Below the pieces are notes generated by a model. That model had not been told where the DNA came from, ran no database searches, and worked only from the letters and a program-made list of their open reading frames with translations. 64,000 bases of DNA from Paraburkholderia fynbosensis. GTDB lineage: Bacteria; Pseudomonadota; Gammaproteobacteria; Burkholderiales; Burkholderiaceae. Shown here piece after piece: positions 26,959 through 35,402 of the stretch (its first letter is position 1; every line of letters starts with the position of its first letter). Where the stretch lies: positions 228,859 to 292,858 of the forward strand of contig NZ_CADIKI010000010.1 in assembly GCF_902859935.1 (NCBI RefSeq), given 5' to 3'. A program made the translations under genes and the position numbers.

Positions 26959-27396
26959 ATGATGTTCAATCCCAGCCGCGACGAAGTCCGCCTCTTTTTC
27001 ACCGACACCTGGCGCAAGCAGCGTCAAGGCGAGATTCTGACGCCGCTGGAGGCGATCGCCGCCGACTGGATCGTCGAGCACCCCGAATATCACGCGGACC
27101 TCAGCGATAGCGGCGCCGCCCAGGCGCAGGATTACTCGCCCGAACGCGGCCAGACCAATCCATTCCTGCATCTGTCGATGCATCTGGCGATCAGCGAACA
27201 GTTGTCGATCGATCAGCCACCGGGCATTCGCGCGGCGCACGAGCGGCTCGCGTCGCGCCTCGGCTCGACTCACGACGCGCAGCACGCGATCATGGAGTGC
27301 CTCGGCGAAACCATCTGGGAAGCGCAGCGCACCGGCACGCCGCCGGATACGGACGCCTATCTGCAGCGCATCGAGCGGCGCGCGACGCGTGACTGA
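26959..27396 (+). CDS. DUF1841 family protein
   Basis: A 145-residue protein (or 144 if the second of two adjacent ATGs is used). The sequence begins MFNPSRDEVRLFFTDTWRK and contains a QTNPFLHLSMHLAISEQLSID segment that is characteristic of the DUF1841 family, common in beta- and gammaproteobacteria. The conserved HLSMHLAI histidines suggest a metal or ligand site, but no function is established. No signal peptide or membrane segment is seen. It follows nth by 105 bp and is closed by a strong hairpin. Confidence 0.85.
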   Translation: MMFNPSRDEVRLFFTDTWRKQRQGEILTPLEAIAADWIVEHPEYHADLSDSGAAQAQDYSPERGQTNPFLHLSMHLAISEQLSIDQPPGIRAAHERLASRLGSTHDAQHAIMECLGETIWEAQRTGTPPDTDAYLQRIERRATRD

Positions 27397-27437
27397 GCGC
27401 GACTGAACGCCAAACCGCGCCGCCGCTCCCAAAACAA

Positions 27438-27461
27438 AACACCCCGCCAGGGCGGGGTGTT
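27438..27461. terminator. Bidirectional terminator between DUF1841 and cytochrome genes
   Basis: AACACCCCGCC at 27438-27448 is perfectly complementary to 27451-27461. The tight centre leaves an effective 10-bp stem with a 4-nt loop. An A-rich left flank gives a U-tract for reverse transcripts. Confidence 0.8.
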
Positions 27462-27514
27462 GTTCGAATCCGGAAAGCAGCGCGGCAATGGCGCTCAATC
27501 ATGACGCGGCGCGC

Positions 27515-27898
27515 TTACTTCTTCTGCACCAGATCGCCGTCCAGCGATTCGATATAAGCCGCGAGATCTTTCATGTCGCTCTGCGACAGGCTCTGCACCT
27601 GCGCCTGCATGATCGCGTTGTTGCGGCCGAGGTGCGGATTGCCCGTGCCCATCTGGTATTGGCGCAACGCCCAGTAGATGTAGTCGGCGTGCTGACCCGC
27701 AAGCTTCGGATACTCCGGGCTCACCGGCTTGTTCAGATTGACGCCGTGGCAAGCCGCGCAGTTGTGGCTGTCGGACAGCACCTTGCCGTTGCCTGCGTCG
27801 GCGGCGTGCGCGAGATTCGCTGCAGCCAGACCGATCACTGCCGCCGACGCGCAAGCAGCCTTGAACACCGTATGGAGTGCCTGTTGGGGCTTAATCAT
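27515..27898 (-). CDS. Periplasmic cytochrome c (c553-like)
   Basis: A 127-residue class I cytochrome c. The signal peptide ends at AHA|ADAG near residue 33. The haem-binding motif is CAACH, and the likely axial methionine is in YQMGTGNPHLGRNNAIM. The ending KDLAAYIESL is typical of class I c-type cytochromes. It lies 60 bp downstream of a second small cytochrome c on the same strand. The pair probably forms or feeds a short periplasmic electron chain toward a terminal oxidase; the partner is not in this window. Confidence 0.9.
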   Translation of the reverse strand: MIKPQQALHTVFKAACASAAVIGLAAANLAHAADAGNGKVLSDSHNCAACHGVNLNKPVSPEYPKLAGQHADYIYWALRQYQMGTGNPHLGRNNAIMQAQVQSLSQSDMKDLAAYIESLDGDLVQKK

Positions 27899-27958
27899 GA
27901 ATTCTCCTATCCCGCGAATAATTGATAGCCGGGTGACTGGATGGACGGCCGCGGCCGA

Positions 27959-28327
27959 TCACTTGTCGGGATTGTTTTTCGAAGAGGCATTTTGCGCCGC
28001 GTAGTAAGCGGCGATGTCGGCAATGTCCTGATCCGACAGCGAGGCGGCGATGGCATGCATCGTTTCGAAATGGCGGTCGCCCTTCTTGTAGCCGCGCAAC
28101 GCGTTTTCGAGGTAGGCCTGATTCTGGCCGCCGAGCATCGGCACACGGTAGACCTCAGGATAAGCCGTACGGTATTGGGGGATGCCGTGGCAGCCGATAC
28201 ACATCGCGACCTTGGCCCGCCCTGCCTTCGCGTTACCAACGACATCCGCTGCCTGGGCGCTGACCGCGTAGCCCGTGAGCACCGACAGCGCTGCGATCAC
28301 GACGTGTTTGCCGACGAATTTATTCAT
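27959..28327 (-). CDS. Periplasmic cytochrome c (second, c553-like)
   Basis: A 122-residue class I cytochrome c. The signal peptide is MNKFVGKHVVIAALSVLTGY to SAQA|AD. The haem motif is CIGCH; the axial methionine is probably in FETMHAIAASLSDQD. The end DIADIAAYYAAQN matches the downstream paralogue's architecture. The start at 28327 was chosen over 28363 because it gives a proper signal peptide. It is probably the first gene of a two-gene cytochrome operon. The two proteins share the class I fold but differ enough that duplication is not recent. Confidence 0.9.
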   Translation of the reverse strand: MNKFVGKHVVIAALSVLTGYAVSAQAADVVGNAKAGRAKVAMCIGCHGIPQYRTAYPEVYRVPMLGGQNQAYLENALRGYKKGDRHFETMHAIAASLSDQDIADIAAYYAAQNASSKNNPDK

Positions 28328-28819
28328 AGCATGTAACCTGGCATGAGGGGAACGGGCGCCCAAAAAGGCAACGGCCCGCGCCGTTCTTCTTATAGGGTAG
28401 CCACGCAGGCCAAAAAAATCGGGCTAATTGTACCGCGACGCCGCGCAGAACGTCCACCGCGCGGGGCCAGCGGCCCGCCCGCCGGCTGCAAAGCCACGGC
28501 CGGTGCCGCTTGACTCCGGCACGCCGGCCGCGCAAGGCCTGACGGGTGCCCGAGCGTACGGTCCGCGCAGTCCGGGGCACCGGCTCGAACACCGGCAAGC
28601 ACAGCTCAGGCTCGCACGAGCCCCACCAGGCGGACCCCAAACGAACACCAAACGAGCACACGGCCCGCCCGTGCGCAACACATGCATCAAGCATGCGACG
28701 CCCGTTTTGCCGGGCCGCGCATCGGGCTGAACCTCGGCTGACACCATACGCGAGCCGGTTTCAGGCCAACAGGGCTTCTGACTTATACTGGGTTTTTTCC
28801 CGATCAAGAGCATCTCGCC
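28328..28819. other. Divergent intergenic region (cytochromes / MoxR)
   Basis: The 492-bp region is very GC-rich in its middle (28430-28740), and no reading frame there has a ribosome binding site or protein-like composition. Near its right end TATACT at 28786-28791 is a good -10 for the MoxR gene; a T-run follows. On the reverse strand TACAAT (complement of 28427-28432) could be a -10 for the cytochromes. Neither has a clear -35. Confidence 0.4.
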
Positions 28820-29662
28820 ATGCGTTTCGAAGGCTCATCGCAGTACGTCGCCACCGACGACCTCAAGCTCGCGGTCAACGCCGCGATGACGCTGAAGCGC
28901 CCGTTGCTGATCAAGGGCGAACCGGGCACGGGCAAGACCATGCTCGCCGAAGAGGTCGCCGCCGCGCTCGGCATGCCGCTGCTGCAGTGGCACATCAAGT
29001 CCACCACCAAGGCCCAGCAGGGTCTGTACGAATACGACGCGGTGTCGCGCCTGCGCGACTCGCAGCTCGGCGACGAGCGCGTCAAGGACATCCGCAACTA
29101 CATCGTCAAGGGCGTGCTGTGGCAGGCGTTCGAGTCGGACGAGCAAACCGTGCTGCTGATCGACGAGATCGACAAGGCCGACATCGAATTCCCGAACGAC
29201 CTGCTGCGCGAACTCGACCGCATGGAGTTCTACGTGTACGAGACGCACGAGCTGATCCGCGCCAAACAGCGCCCGCTCGTGATCATCACGTCGAACAACG
29301 AGAAGGAGCTGCCAGACGCGTTCCTGCGCCGCTGCTTCTTCCACTACATCAAGTTTCCCGATCCGGCCACGATGCAGCAAATCGTCGAGGTGCATTACCC
29401 CGGCATCAAGAAGGAACTGCTCGCCGCGGCCATGCAGAGCTTTTTCGAACTGCGCAACGTGGCGGGGCTGAAGAAGAAGCCGTCCACCTCGGAGCTGCTC
29501 GACTGGCTCAAGCTGCTGCTCGCCGAAGACATTCCGCCCGAAGCGCTGCGCTCGTCCGACCAGAAGCAGATCATTCCGCCGCTGCACGGCGCGCTGCTGA
29601 AGAACGAACAGGACGTGAGCCTGTTCGAACGGCTGATTTTCATGAACCGCAACAACCGTTGA
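28820..29662 (+). CDS. MoxR-family AAA+ ATPase
   Basis: A 280-residue AAA+ ATPase of the MoxR type. Walker A is GEPGTGKT at about residues 33-40 and Walker B is LLIDEIDKAD at about 114-123. Sensor 1 is ITSNNEKELPDAFLRRC, where the double arginine serves as arginine finger. The C-terminal lid follows. MoxR ATPases act as chaperones that insert cofactors or activate partner enzymes together with a VWA protein, which here is the next gene, 97 bp downstream. No metalloenzyme target is adjacent, so the client is unknown. Confidence 0.92.
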   Translation: MRFEGSSQYVATDDLKLAVNAAMTLKRPLLIKGEPGTGKTMLAEEVAAALGMPLLQWHIKSTTKAQQGLYEYDAVSRLRDSQLGDERVKDIRNYIVKGVLWQAFESDEQTVLLIDEIDKADIEFPNDLLRELDRMEFYVYETHELIRAKQRPLVIITSNNEKELPDAFLRRCFFHYIKFPDPATMQQIVEVHYPGIKKELLAAAMQSFFELRNVAGLKKKPSTSELLDWLKLLLAEDIPPEALRSSDQKQIIPPLHGALLKNEQDVSLFERLIFMNRNNR

Positions 29663-29759
29663 TCGGGCGAGCCACGTCGAAGGGCGGCCGCCGGGTCGAT
29701 TCCGGCCCACCGACGCCCGACGCGCCGCACCGGTCATTCGCCGCTGGAGGGGACACCGC

Positions 29760-30935
29760 ATGCTGATCGACTTCTTCTACTCGCTGCGCGCCGCCAAACT
29801 GCCGGTGTCGGTGAAGGAATATCTGACGCTGCTCGAAGCGCTCAAAGCCAACGTGATCGCGCCGTCGCTCGACGAGTTCTACTACCTTTCGCGCATCACG
29901 CTGGTCAAGGACGAGCAGTATTTCGACAAGTTCGATCAGGCCTTCGGCGCGTATTTCAACGGCGTCGCGAAAGCGTCGGAACTGGCGTTCGACGTCCCGC
30001 TCGACTGGCTGAAGAAGAAGCTGCAACGCGACCTGTCGCCGCAGGAAAAAGCACAGATCGAGGCGATGGGCGGCCTCGACAAGCTGATGGAACGCCTCAA
30101 GGAACTGATCGACGAACAGAAAGAGCGCCACGAAGGCGGCAACAAGTGGATCGGCACGGGCGGCACGTCGCCGTTCGGCAACGGCGGCTACAACCCGGAA
30201 GGCGTGCGCATCGGCGGCGACGCGGCGGGCAACCGCACGGCGGTGAAGGTGTGGGAAGCGCGCGCGTATCGCGACTACGACGACCAGGTCGAAATCGGCA
30301 CGCGCAACATCAAGGTCGCGCTGCGCCGTTTGCGCCGCTTCGCGCGCGAAGGCGCCGCCGAAGAACTCGATCTGCCCGACACGATCCGCAGCACCGCCGC
30401 GAACGCCGGCTGGCTCGATCTGAGGTTGGTGCCGGAGCGGCACAACAAGGTGAAGGTGCTGATGCTGCTCGACGTGGGCGGCTCGATGGACGACCACATC
30501 AAGCGCACCGAAGAACTGTTCTCGGCCGCGAAGGCCGAGTTCAAGCATCTCGAGTTCTATTACTTCCACAATTGCGTGTACGACTTCCTGTGGAAGAACA
30601 ACCGCCGCCGCCACGCCGAGCGCATGCCGACGTGGGACGTGCTGCACAAGTTCACGCCCGACTACAAGCTGATCTTCGTCGGCGACGCGACGATGAGCCC
30701 CTACGAAGTGCTGCAGCCGGGCGGCTCGGTCGAATACAACAACGCCGAGGCGGGCGCGGTGTGGCTGCGCCGTCTCGCGGATCATTTCCCGCATCACGCC
30801 TGGCTCAATCCCGAGCCGGAAGGTTTGTGGGCGTACCGGCAATCGGTCAGCGCGATCCGCGAAGTGCTCGGACACCGGATGTACCCGCTCACGCTTGCCG
30901 GGCTGGAAAGCGCAATGCGCATGCTGAGCAAATGA
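29760..30935 (+). CDS. VWA-domain protein, CoxE/MoxR partner
   Basis: A 391-residue partner of the MoxR ATPase. The N-terminal region begins MLIDFFYSLRAAKLPVSVKEYL, typical of CoxE-like proteins. The C-terminal von Willebrand A domain has the metal-binding (MIDAS) motif as LMLLDVGGSMDDH near residue 238, where the usual DxSxS appears as DVGGS, and a later GDATMSPYEV. The motif variation is seen in this subfamily, so it need not mean loss of metal. A GGAGGGGAC stretch lies 6-14 nt before the ATG. Together with the ATPase it probably remodels a client enzyme (inference from the family). Confidence 0.9.
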   Translation: MLIDFFYSLRAAKLPVSVKEYLTLLEALKANVIAPSLDEFYYLSRITLVKDEQYFDKFDQAFGAYFNGVAKASELAFDVPLDWLKKKLQRDLSPQEKAQIEAMGGLDKLMERLKELIDEQKERHEGGNKWIGTGGTSPFGNGGYNPEGVRIGGDAAGNRTAVKVWEARAYRDYDDQVEIGTRNIKVALRRLRRFAREGAAEELDLPDTIRSTAANAGWLDLRLVPERHNKVKVLMLLDVGGSMDDHIKRTEELFSAAKAEFKHLEFYYFHNCVYDFLWKNNRRRHAERMPTWDVLHKFTPDYKLIFVGDATMSPYEVLQPGGSVEYNNAEAGAVWLRRLADHFPHHAWLNPEPEGLWAYRQSVSAIREVLGHRMYPLTLAGLESAMRMLSK

Positions 30936-30997
30936 CGCTGTCGTACCGCTGCCGTATCGCTCTCACTGATTACCCGCAACTTTAAAAAAGCATCTGC

Positions 30998-32218
30998 ATG
31001 AGCCTTTCTTCATCGCCCGGGTTGCCCCCTGCCGCGACACCGCCGCGGCGCCTCAACCCGCTCGCCGATACCTCGCTCTCCACCGTCGTCGCCGGCTTCG
31101 TCGCGATGATGACGGGCTACACCAGTTCGCTCGTGCTGATGTTCCAGGCGGGCCAGGCCGCGCATCTGAGCGACGCGCAGATTTCGTCGTGGATCTGGGC
31201 GCTGTCGATCGGCATGGCCGTGTGCACGATCGGCCTGTCGCTGCGCTTTCGCGCGCCGATCGTGATTGCGTGGTCGACGCCCGGCGCGGCCCTGCTGGTG
31301 TCGTCGCTGCCGCATGTGGCGTATGCGCAGGCGATCGGAGCGTTCATCGTCTGCGCGGCATTGCTCACGCTGGTCGGCCTGACCGGCTGGTTCGACACGT
31401 TAATGAAGAAAATCCCGGCCGGCATCGCCTCGGCCTTGCTGGCGGGCATTCTGTTCGAGATCGGCATCGAGATTTTCCGCGCCGCGCAGTTCCAGACTGC
31501 GCTCGTGCTGACGATGTTCTTCACCTACCTGATCGTCAAACGGCTCGCGCCGCGCTACGCGATCGTGACGACGCTGTTCGTCGGCACGGCGGCCGCGGGC
31601 GGGCTCGGGCTGCTCGATTTCAGCCACTTTCACGTCGCGCTCGCGCATCCGGTGCTCACGCTGCCAGCGTTCTCGGTGGCGGCCAGCGTGAGCATCGGGA
31701 TTCCGCTGTTCGTCGTTGCGATGGCATCGCAGAACGTACCGGGCATCGCCGTGTTGCGCGCGGACGGCTACACCACACCGTCCGCGCCGCTGATTTCGAC
31801 GACCGGCATCGTGTCGCTGCTGCTCGCGCCGTTCGGCTCGCACGGCATTAATCTTGCGGCGATCACGGCGGCGATCTGCACCGGCCCCGAAGCGCATGAA
31901 AACCGCGACAAGCGTTACACCGCCGCGGTTTGGGGCGGCGTTTTCTATCTTCTCGCCGGCATCTTCGGCGCAACCATCGCCGCGTTGTTCGCGGCGTTGC
32001 CGAAGGCGCTGGTGGTGTCGGTCGCGGCGCTCGCGCTGTTCGGCTCGATCATGGGCGGCCTGACCAACGCGATGCAGGACGTGAAGCAGCGTGAGGCGGC
32101 GCTCGTGACCTTCATGGTGACGGCCTCGGGGCTCACGCTGCTGTCGATCGGCTCGGCGTTCTGGGGGCTGGTGGCAGGCGTGCTGACACAACTGATGCTG
32201 ACCGCCCGGCGCGCGTGA
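30998..32218 (+). CDS. benE: BenE-family benzoate/H+ symporter-like transporter
   Basis: An integral membrane protein of 406 residues with about 12 hydrophobic segments. The motif IVIAWSTPGAALLVSSLP and GINLAAITAAICTGPEAHENRDKRY are hallmarks of BenE, the benzoate:proton symporter family in the nucleobase-cation superfamily fold. No benzoate degradation genes are adjacent, so the true substrate may be another aromatic or organic acid. It follows the VWA gene by 62 bp on the same strand, which may be chance or weak operon linkage. Confidence 0.88.
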   Translation: MSLSSSPGLPPAATPPRRLNPLADTSLSTVVAGFVAMMTGYTSSLVLMFQAGQAAHLSDAQISSWIWALSIGMAVCTIGLSLRFRAPIVIAWSTPGAALLVSSLPHVAYAQAIGAFIVCAALLTLVGLTGWFDTLMKKIPAGIASALLAGILFEIGIEIFRAAQFQTALVLTMFFTYLIVKRLAPRYAIVTTLFVGTAAAGGLGLLDFSHFHVALAHPVLTLPAFSVAASVSIGIPLFVVAMASQNVPGIAVLRADGYTTPSAPLISTTGIVSLLLAPFGSHGINLAAITAAICTGPEAHENRDKRYTAAVWGGVFYLLAGIFGATIAALFAALPKALVVSVAALALFGSIMGGLTNAMQDVKQREAALVTFMVTASGLTLLSIGSAFWGLVAGVLTQLMLTARRA

Positions 32219-32468
32219 CGGTTTGGCGTGACGAATTGGCTCGACGGGGCCACATCGCCGAAAATCCCGTGAACGGATCGCCGAAGCCGAGTGTCAATAC
32301 CCAATCAGGCGATCCGCCATAGAATAGAAGTATCCGGCAACGTTTCCCGGCAGCATCACGGGGACGCTGCAGCGTGACCCGCGGCCGCCGGCGCCGATTC
32401 CCTCCCGTCAGCCCGGCGGCGATCTCATTTCTCCTTAACCACGGCGCGCGCGCCCTGAAGGCCCGAAC

Positions 32469-33422
32469 ATGACAACCGCACTCGATCAACTCAAGCAATA
32501 CACCACCGTCGTCGCCGATACCGGCGACTTCCAGCAGCTTGCCCAGTACAAGCCGCAGGACGCGACCACCAACCCGTCGCTGGTCCTGAAGGCCGTGCAG
32601 AAAGACGACTACCGCCCGCTGCTCGAAAAGACCGTGAAGGCGCACGCGTCGAAGCCGGTCGGCGCGATCATCGACCAGTTGCTGATCGCTTTCGGCACCG
32701 AAATCCTCAAGATCATCCCGGGCCGCGTGTCGACCGAAGTCGACGCACGCCTGTCGTTCGACGTCGAGGGCTCGATCGCCAAGGGGCGCGAACTGATCGC
32801 GCTGTACAAGGACCACGGCATCGGCCGCGAACGCGTGCTGATCAAGCTGGCCTCCACCTGGGAAGGCATCCGCGCGGCGGAAGTGCTGCAGAAGGAAGGC
32901 ATCCACTGCAACATGACGCTGCTGTTCTCGCTCGCCCAGGCTGCGGCCTGCGCCGAAGCGGGTGCGCAACTGATCTCGCCGTTCGTCGGCCGCATCTACG
33001 ACTGGTACAAGAAGAACGCCGGCAGCGCGTGGGACGAAGCGAAAGACGGCGGCGCCAACGATCCGGGCGTCAAATCGGTGCGCCGCATTTACGCGTACTA
33101 CAAGAAGTTCGGCTACAAGACCGAGGTGATGGGCGCGAGCTTCCGCACGCCGGGTCAGATTCTGGAACTGGCCGGCTGCGATCTGCTGACCATCAGTCCG
33201 GATCTGCTGCAGAAGCTGCAGGACAGCACCGACAAGGTGGAACGCAAGCTGTCGCCGGAAATGTCCAGCGACGCGAACATCGAGCGCGTGCCGGTCGACG
33301 AAGCGTCGTTCCGTTTCCTCGTCAACGACGAGGCGATGGCGACCGAAAAGCTCTCTGAAGGCATTCGCGCCTTCGCCGCGGACGCGATCAAGCTGGAAAA
33401 GCTGATCGAAGCGCTGCGCTGA
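32469..33422 (+). CDS. tal: Transaldolase
   Basis: Pentose-phosphate enzyme of 317 residues that moves the dihydroxyacetone unit between sugar phosphates. The TalB-type sequence begins TALDQLKQYTTVVADTGDF with PQDATTNPSL. The Schiff-base lysine is in RVLIKLASTWEGI near residue 126, and the phosphate-binding region is SPFVGRIYDWYKK. The end region LLTISPDLLQKL is conserved. The length is that of the E. coli enzyme. It is a single gene; the region 32219-32468 upstream has a possible TAGAAT -10 at 32320-32325 without a clear -35. Confidence 0.97.
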   Translation: MTTALDQLKQYTTVVADTGDFQQLAQYKPQDATTNPSLVLKAVQKDDYRPLLEKTVKAHASKPVGAIIDQLLIAFGTEILKIIPGRVSTEVDARLSFDVEGSIAKGRELIALYKDHGIGRERVLIKLASTWEGIRAAEVLQKEGIHCNMTLLFSLAQAAACAEAGAQLISPFVGRIYDWYKKNAGSAWDEAKDGGANDPGVKSVRRIYAYYKKFGYKTEVMGASFRTPGQILELAGCDLLTISPDLLQKLQDSTDKVERKLSPEMSSDANIERVPVDEASFRFLVNDEAMATEKLSEGIRAFAADAIKLEKLIEALR

Positions 33423-33468
33423 GCTTTGCCTCGCGCGCCGCGTGATTCACGCGGTTGACGCGGCCAAT

Positions 33469-33504
33469 CGAGCGGCCTTGGACCTCACGGTTCAGGGCCG
33501 CTCG
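33469..33504 (+). terminator. Possible terminator after tal
   Basis: A 9-bp stem (CGAGCGGCC at 33469-33477 with 33496-33504) with an 18-nt loop, followed by CCGTTT. The long loop and short T-run make this a weak candidate. Confidence 0.4.
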
Positions 33505-33672
33505 CCGTTTACGGGCCGGCGCTATCGTTCGCGGCCGCCCGCGTCACCGTTTTCCCTACGCAATAACGTCACAATCGGCGCGAGGATGGACGACTACAAT
33601 CGATTCCACGCCCGCTCCCCGGCGCCGCTGGCTCCGGGCTGACGATGCGCACACCTGTTCCGGGAGACGATC

Positions 33673-34092
33673 ATGGAAGTTCAGCCCTACGTGTTTTTCA
33701 ACGGACGTTGCGAGGAAGCGCTCGCGTATTACTGCGAGAAGCTCGGCGCCGAAGTCACCTTCAAGATGCGCTTCAAGGAGGCGCCGCCGGATTCGGGACA
33801 CCAGCCGCGCCCCGATCTCGAAGAAAAAATCATGCACGCGAACGTGCGGATGGGGTCGACCAGCTGGATGGCGTCCGACGGCAATGGCGATCCCGCGGCC
33901 AGTCCGATGAGCGGCTTCAGCCTGTCGCTGACGGCCGACGATGCCGCATCCGCCGAACGCTACTTCAATGCGCTCGCCGACGGCGGCCAGACGGTGATGC
34001 CGTTTCAGGCCACGTTCTGGAGCAAGGGCTTCGGGATGGTGGTGGACCGCTTCGGTCTCATGTGGATGGTGACGGTGCCGGACAAGCCTTAA
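33673..34092 (+). CDS. VOC-family protein (PhnB-like glyoxalase fold)
   Basis: A 139-residue protein of the vicinal oxygen chelate superfamily, close to PhnB/YjdN-like members. It starts MEVQPYVFFNGRCEEALAYY, where the FNGRCEEALAYY helix is characteristic, and ends with DRFGLMWMV, the common ...DPFGH.W motif with leucine in place of the histidine metal ligand. The lost ligand suggests that this member may not be a classical metalloenzyme. A GGGAG ribosome binding site lies about 9 nt before the ATG. It is convergent with the FUSC gene. Confidence 0.85.
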   Translation: MEVQPYVFFNGRCEEALAYYCEKLGAEVTFKMRFKEAPPDSGHQPRPDLEEKIMHANVRMGSTSWMASDGNGDPAASPMSGFSLSLTADDAASAERYFNALADGGQTVMPFQATFWSKGFGMVVDRFGLMWMVTVPDKP

Positions 34093-34115
34093 AGCGTCGT
34101 CGTCGGCGGCGCGCC

Positions 34116-35240
34116 CTACCCCTTCAGCAAACTGCGCGAATGCCGCTCAATATTCCAGTTCGGCTCGGTCTCCAGCAGCAGCGCGCGTAGCCGCTCGACC
34201 TGCTCCGCAAGCCGCTGCCCGAGCCAATACGGCCCTTGCAGATCGGGCGGCAGCCGGAGCGCCGCGTCACCCGACGTCTGCCCGAGCGGCGACGCGGCCG
34301 GAATGCCGAACTGCGTCGCGCGTCCAAAGCGCAGTCCGCGTGCGATCGCCAGCAGAATCGCGCGCACCGCACGGACCTCGACGCCGCATCGCGCGGCATA
34401 CGCGGCGCGCGCCACGGCGTCGGCGTGCATCAGCGGACCGGTCGCGAGCAATTCCAGCGCGCTGAGCACCGAGCGATGCAGCCGCTGAATCTCTTCGAGC
34501 TTCGCCTGCGGCACGTCGATTTCCTTTGCCACCGACGGCATCAGCGAGCGCAACTGCACCAGCCGCTGGTTGATTTCCAGAAAGCGCTTGACCTGCTCCT
34601 CTTCGCTGACCGTCTCTCCATCCAGCAGCCGCGCGTAAATCGACGCGCATTCGCGCAGATTGGCCGCAAGTCCGTAGCGCCACGAATACGTCGCGTGCAA
34701 CGGCAGCGCGAACGAAAACGCCAGCGCGATCACGATGCCGATCAGCACGTTCAGCGTGCGCCACAGGCCGACGTCGATCAGATTGTCGCCGTGACCCGCG
34801 ACGATGCACATCGTGATCGCCGTCAGCAGCCCGACATAGCCGGACGAGCCGATCGCGAACCAGGCGCAGATCGACGCGATGATCGCCATCAGCACATAGG
34901 TGAGCGGCAGCGAGCCGACCAGATTCTGCTGCACGATCAGCAGCAGCCCGATCGACGCCCCGAGCAGCGTCCCCGCGGCCCGCTCCGCCGCCTTCTTGCG
35001 GATATTGCCGTGATGCTGCAAGCCGCCGATCACCACCAGCAGCGTCACCGACGACCAGATGCCGTGCGGTATATCGATACCGCTGGTGGCGAGAATCGAG
35101 AACAGCATCGCGAGGCCCACGCGCAGGCTGTGCAGCACCTTCGCGTGGCGATAGCGGTAGTAAGGCGACGTCACCGCGCGCACCATCCGGCTGAGCGCCG
35201 AGCGGCGTGGAATCACGGTATGGGAATCGGCAGATGCCAT
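34116..35240 (-). CDS. FUSC-family inner-membrane protein (aromatic-acid-exporter-like)
   Basis: A 374-residue membrane protein. The N-terminal half holds about six hydrophobic segments, including GIWSSVTLLVVIGGLQHHG and the following RKKAAERAAGTLLGASIG, a signature of the FUSC/ArAE efflux fold (AaeB, YccS, YhcP relatives). The C-terminal half is a cytosolic helical domain with EINQRLVQLRSLMP. It is about half the length of AaeB, so it probably forms an oligomer or a half-transporter. The start at 35240 was chosen for the MASADSHTV beginning; 22 more residues are possible. The substrate is unknown. Confidence 0.82.
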   Translation of the reverse strand: MASADSHTVIPRRSALSRMVRAVTSPYYRYRHAKVLHSLRVGLAMLFSILATSGIDIPHGIWSSVTLLVVIGGLQHHGNIRKKAAERAAGTLLGASIGLLLIVQQNLVGSLPLTYVLMAIIASICAWFAIGSSGYVGLLTAITMCIVAGHGDNLIDVGLWRTLNVLIGIVIALAFSFALPLHATYSWRYGLAANLRECASIYARLLDGETVSEEEQVKRFLEINQRLVQLRSLMPSVAKEIDVPQAKLEEIQRLHRSVLSALELLATGPLMHADAVARAAYAARCGVEVRAVRAILLAIARGLRFGRATQFGIPAASPLGQTSGDAALRLPPDLQGPYWLGQRLAEQVERLRALLLETEPNWNIERHSRSLLKG

Positions 35241-35402
35241 GGCGGCGCGACCCACGCTTGGAAGGATAGTTTCGCTATCCTGCCCTGGAGTGCCTCGTAA
35301 AGACAAACGCCCGCAAACTTTCGTCTGCGGGCGCTGCGGTTTTCAGCTGTATCGACCACCACGCCCGGCCGAACCAGGCGTCGCGGCGCCATGCCGTTGT
35401 GC

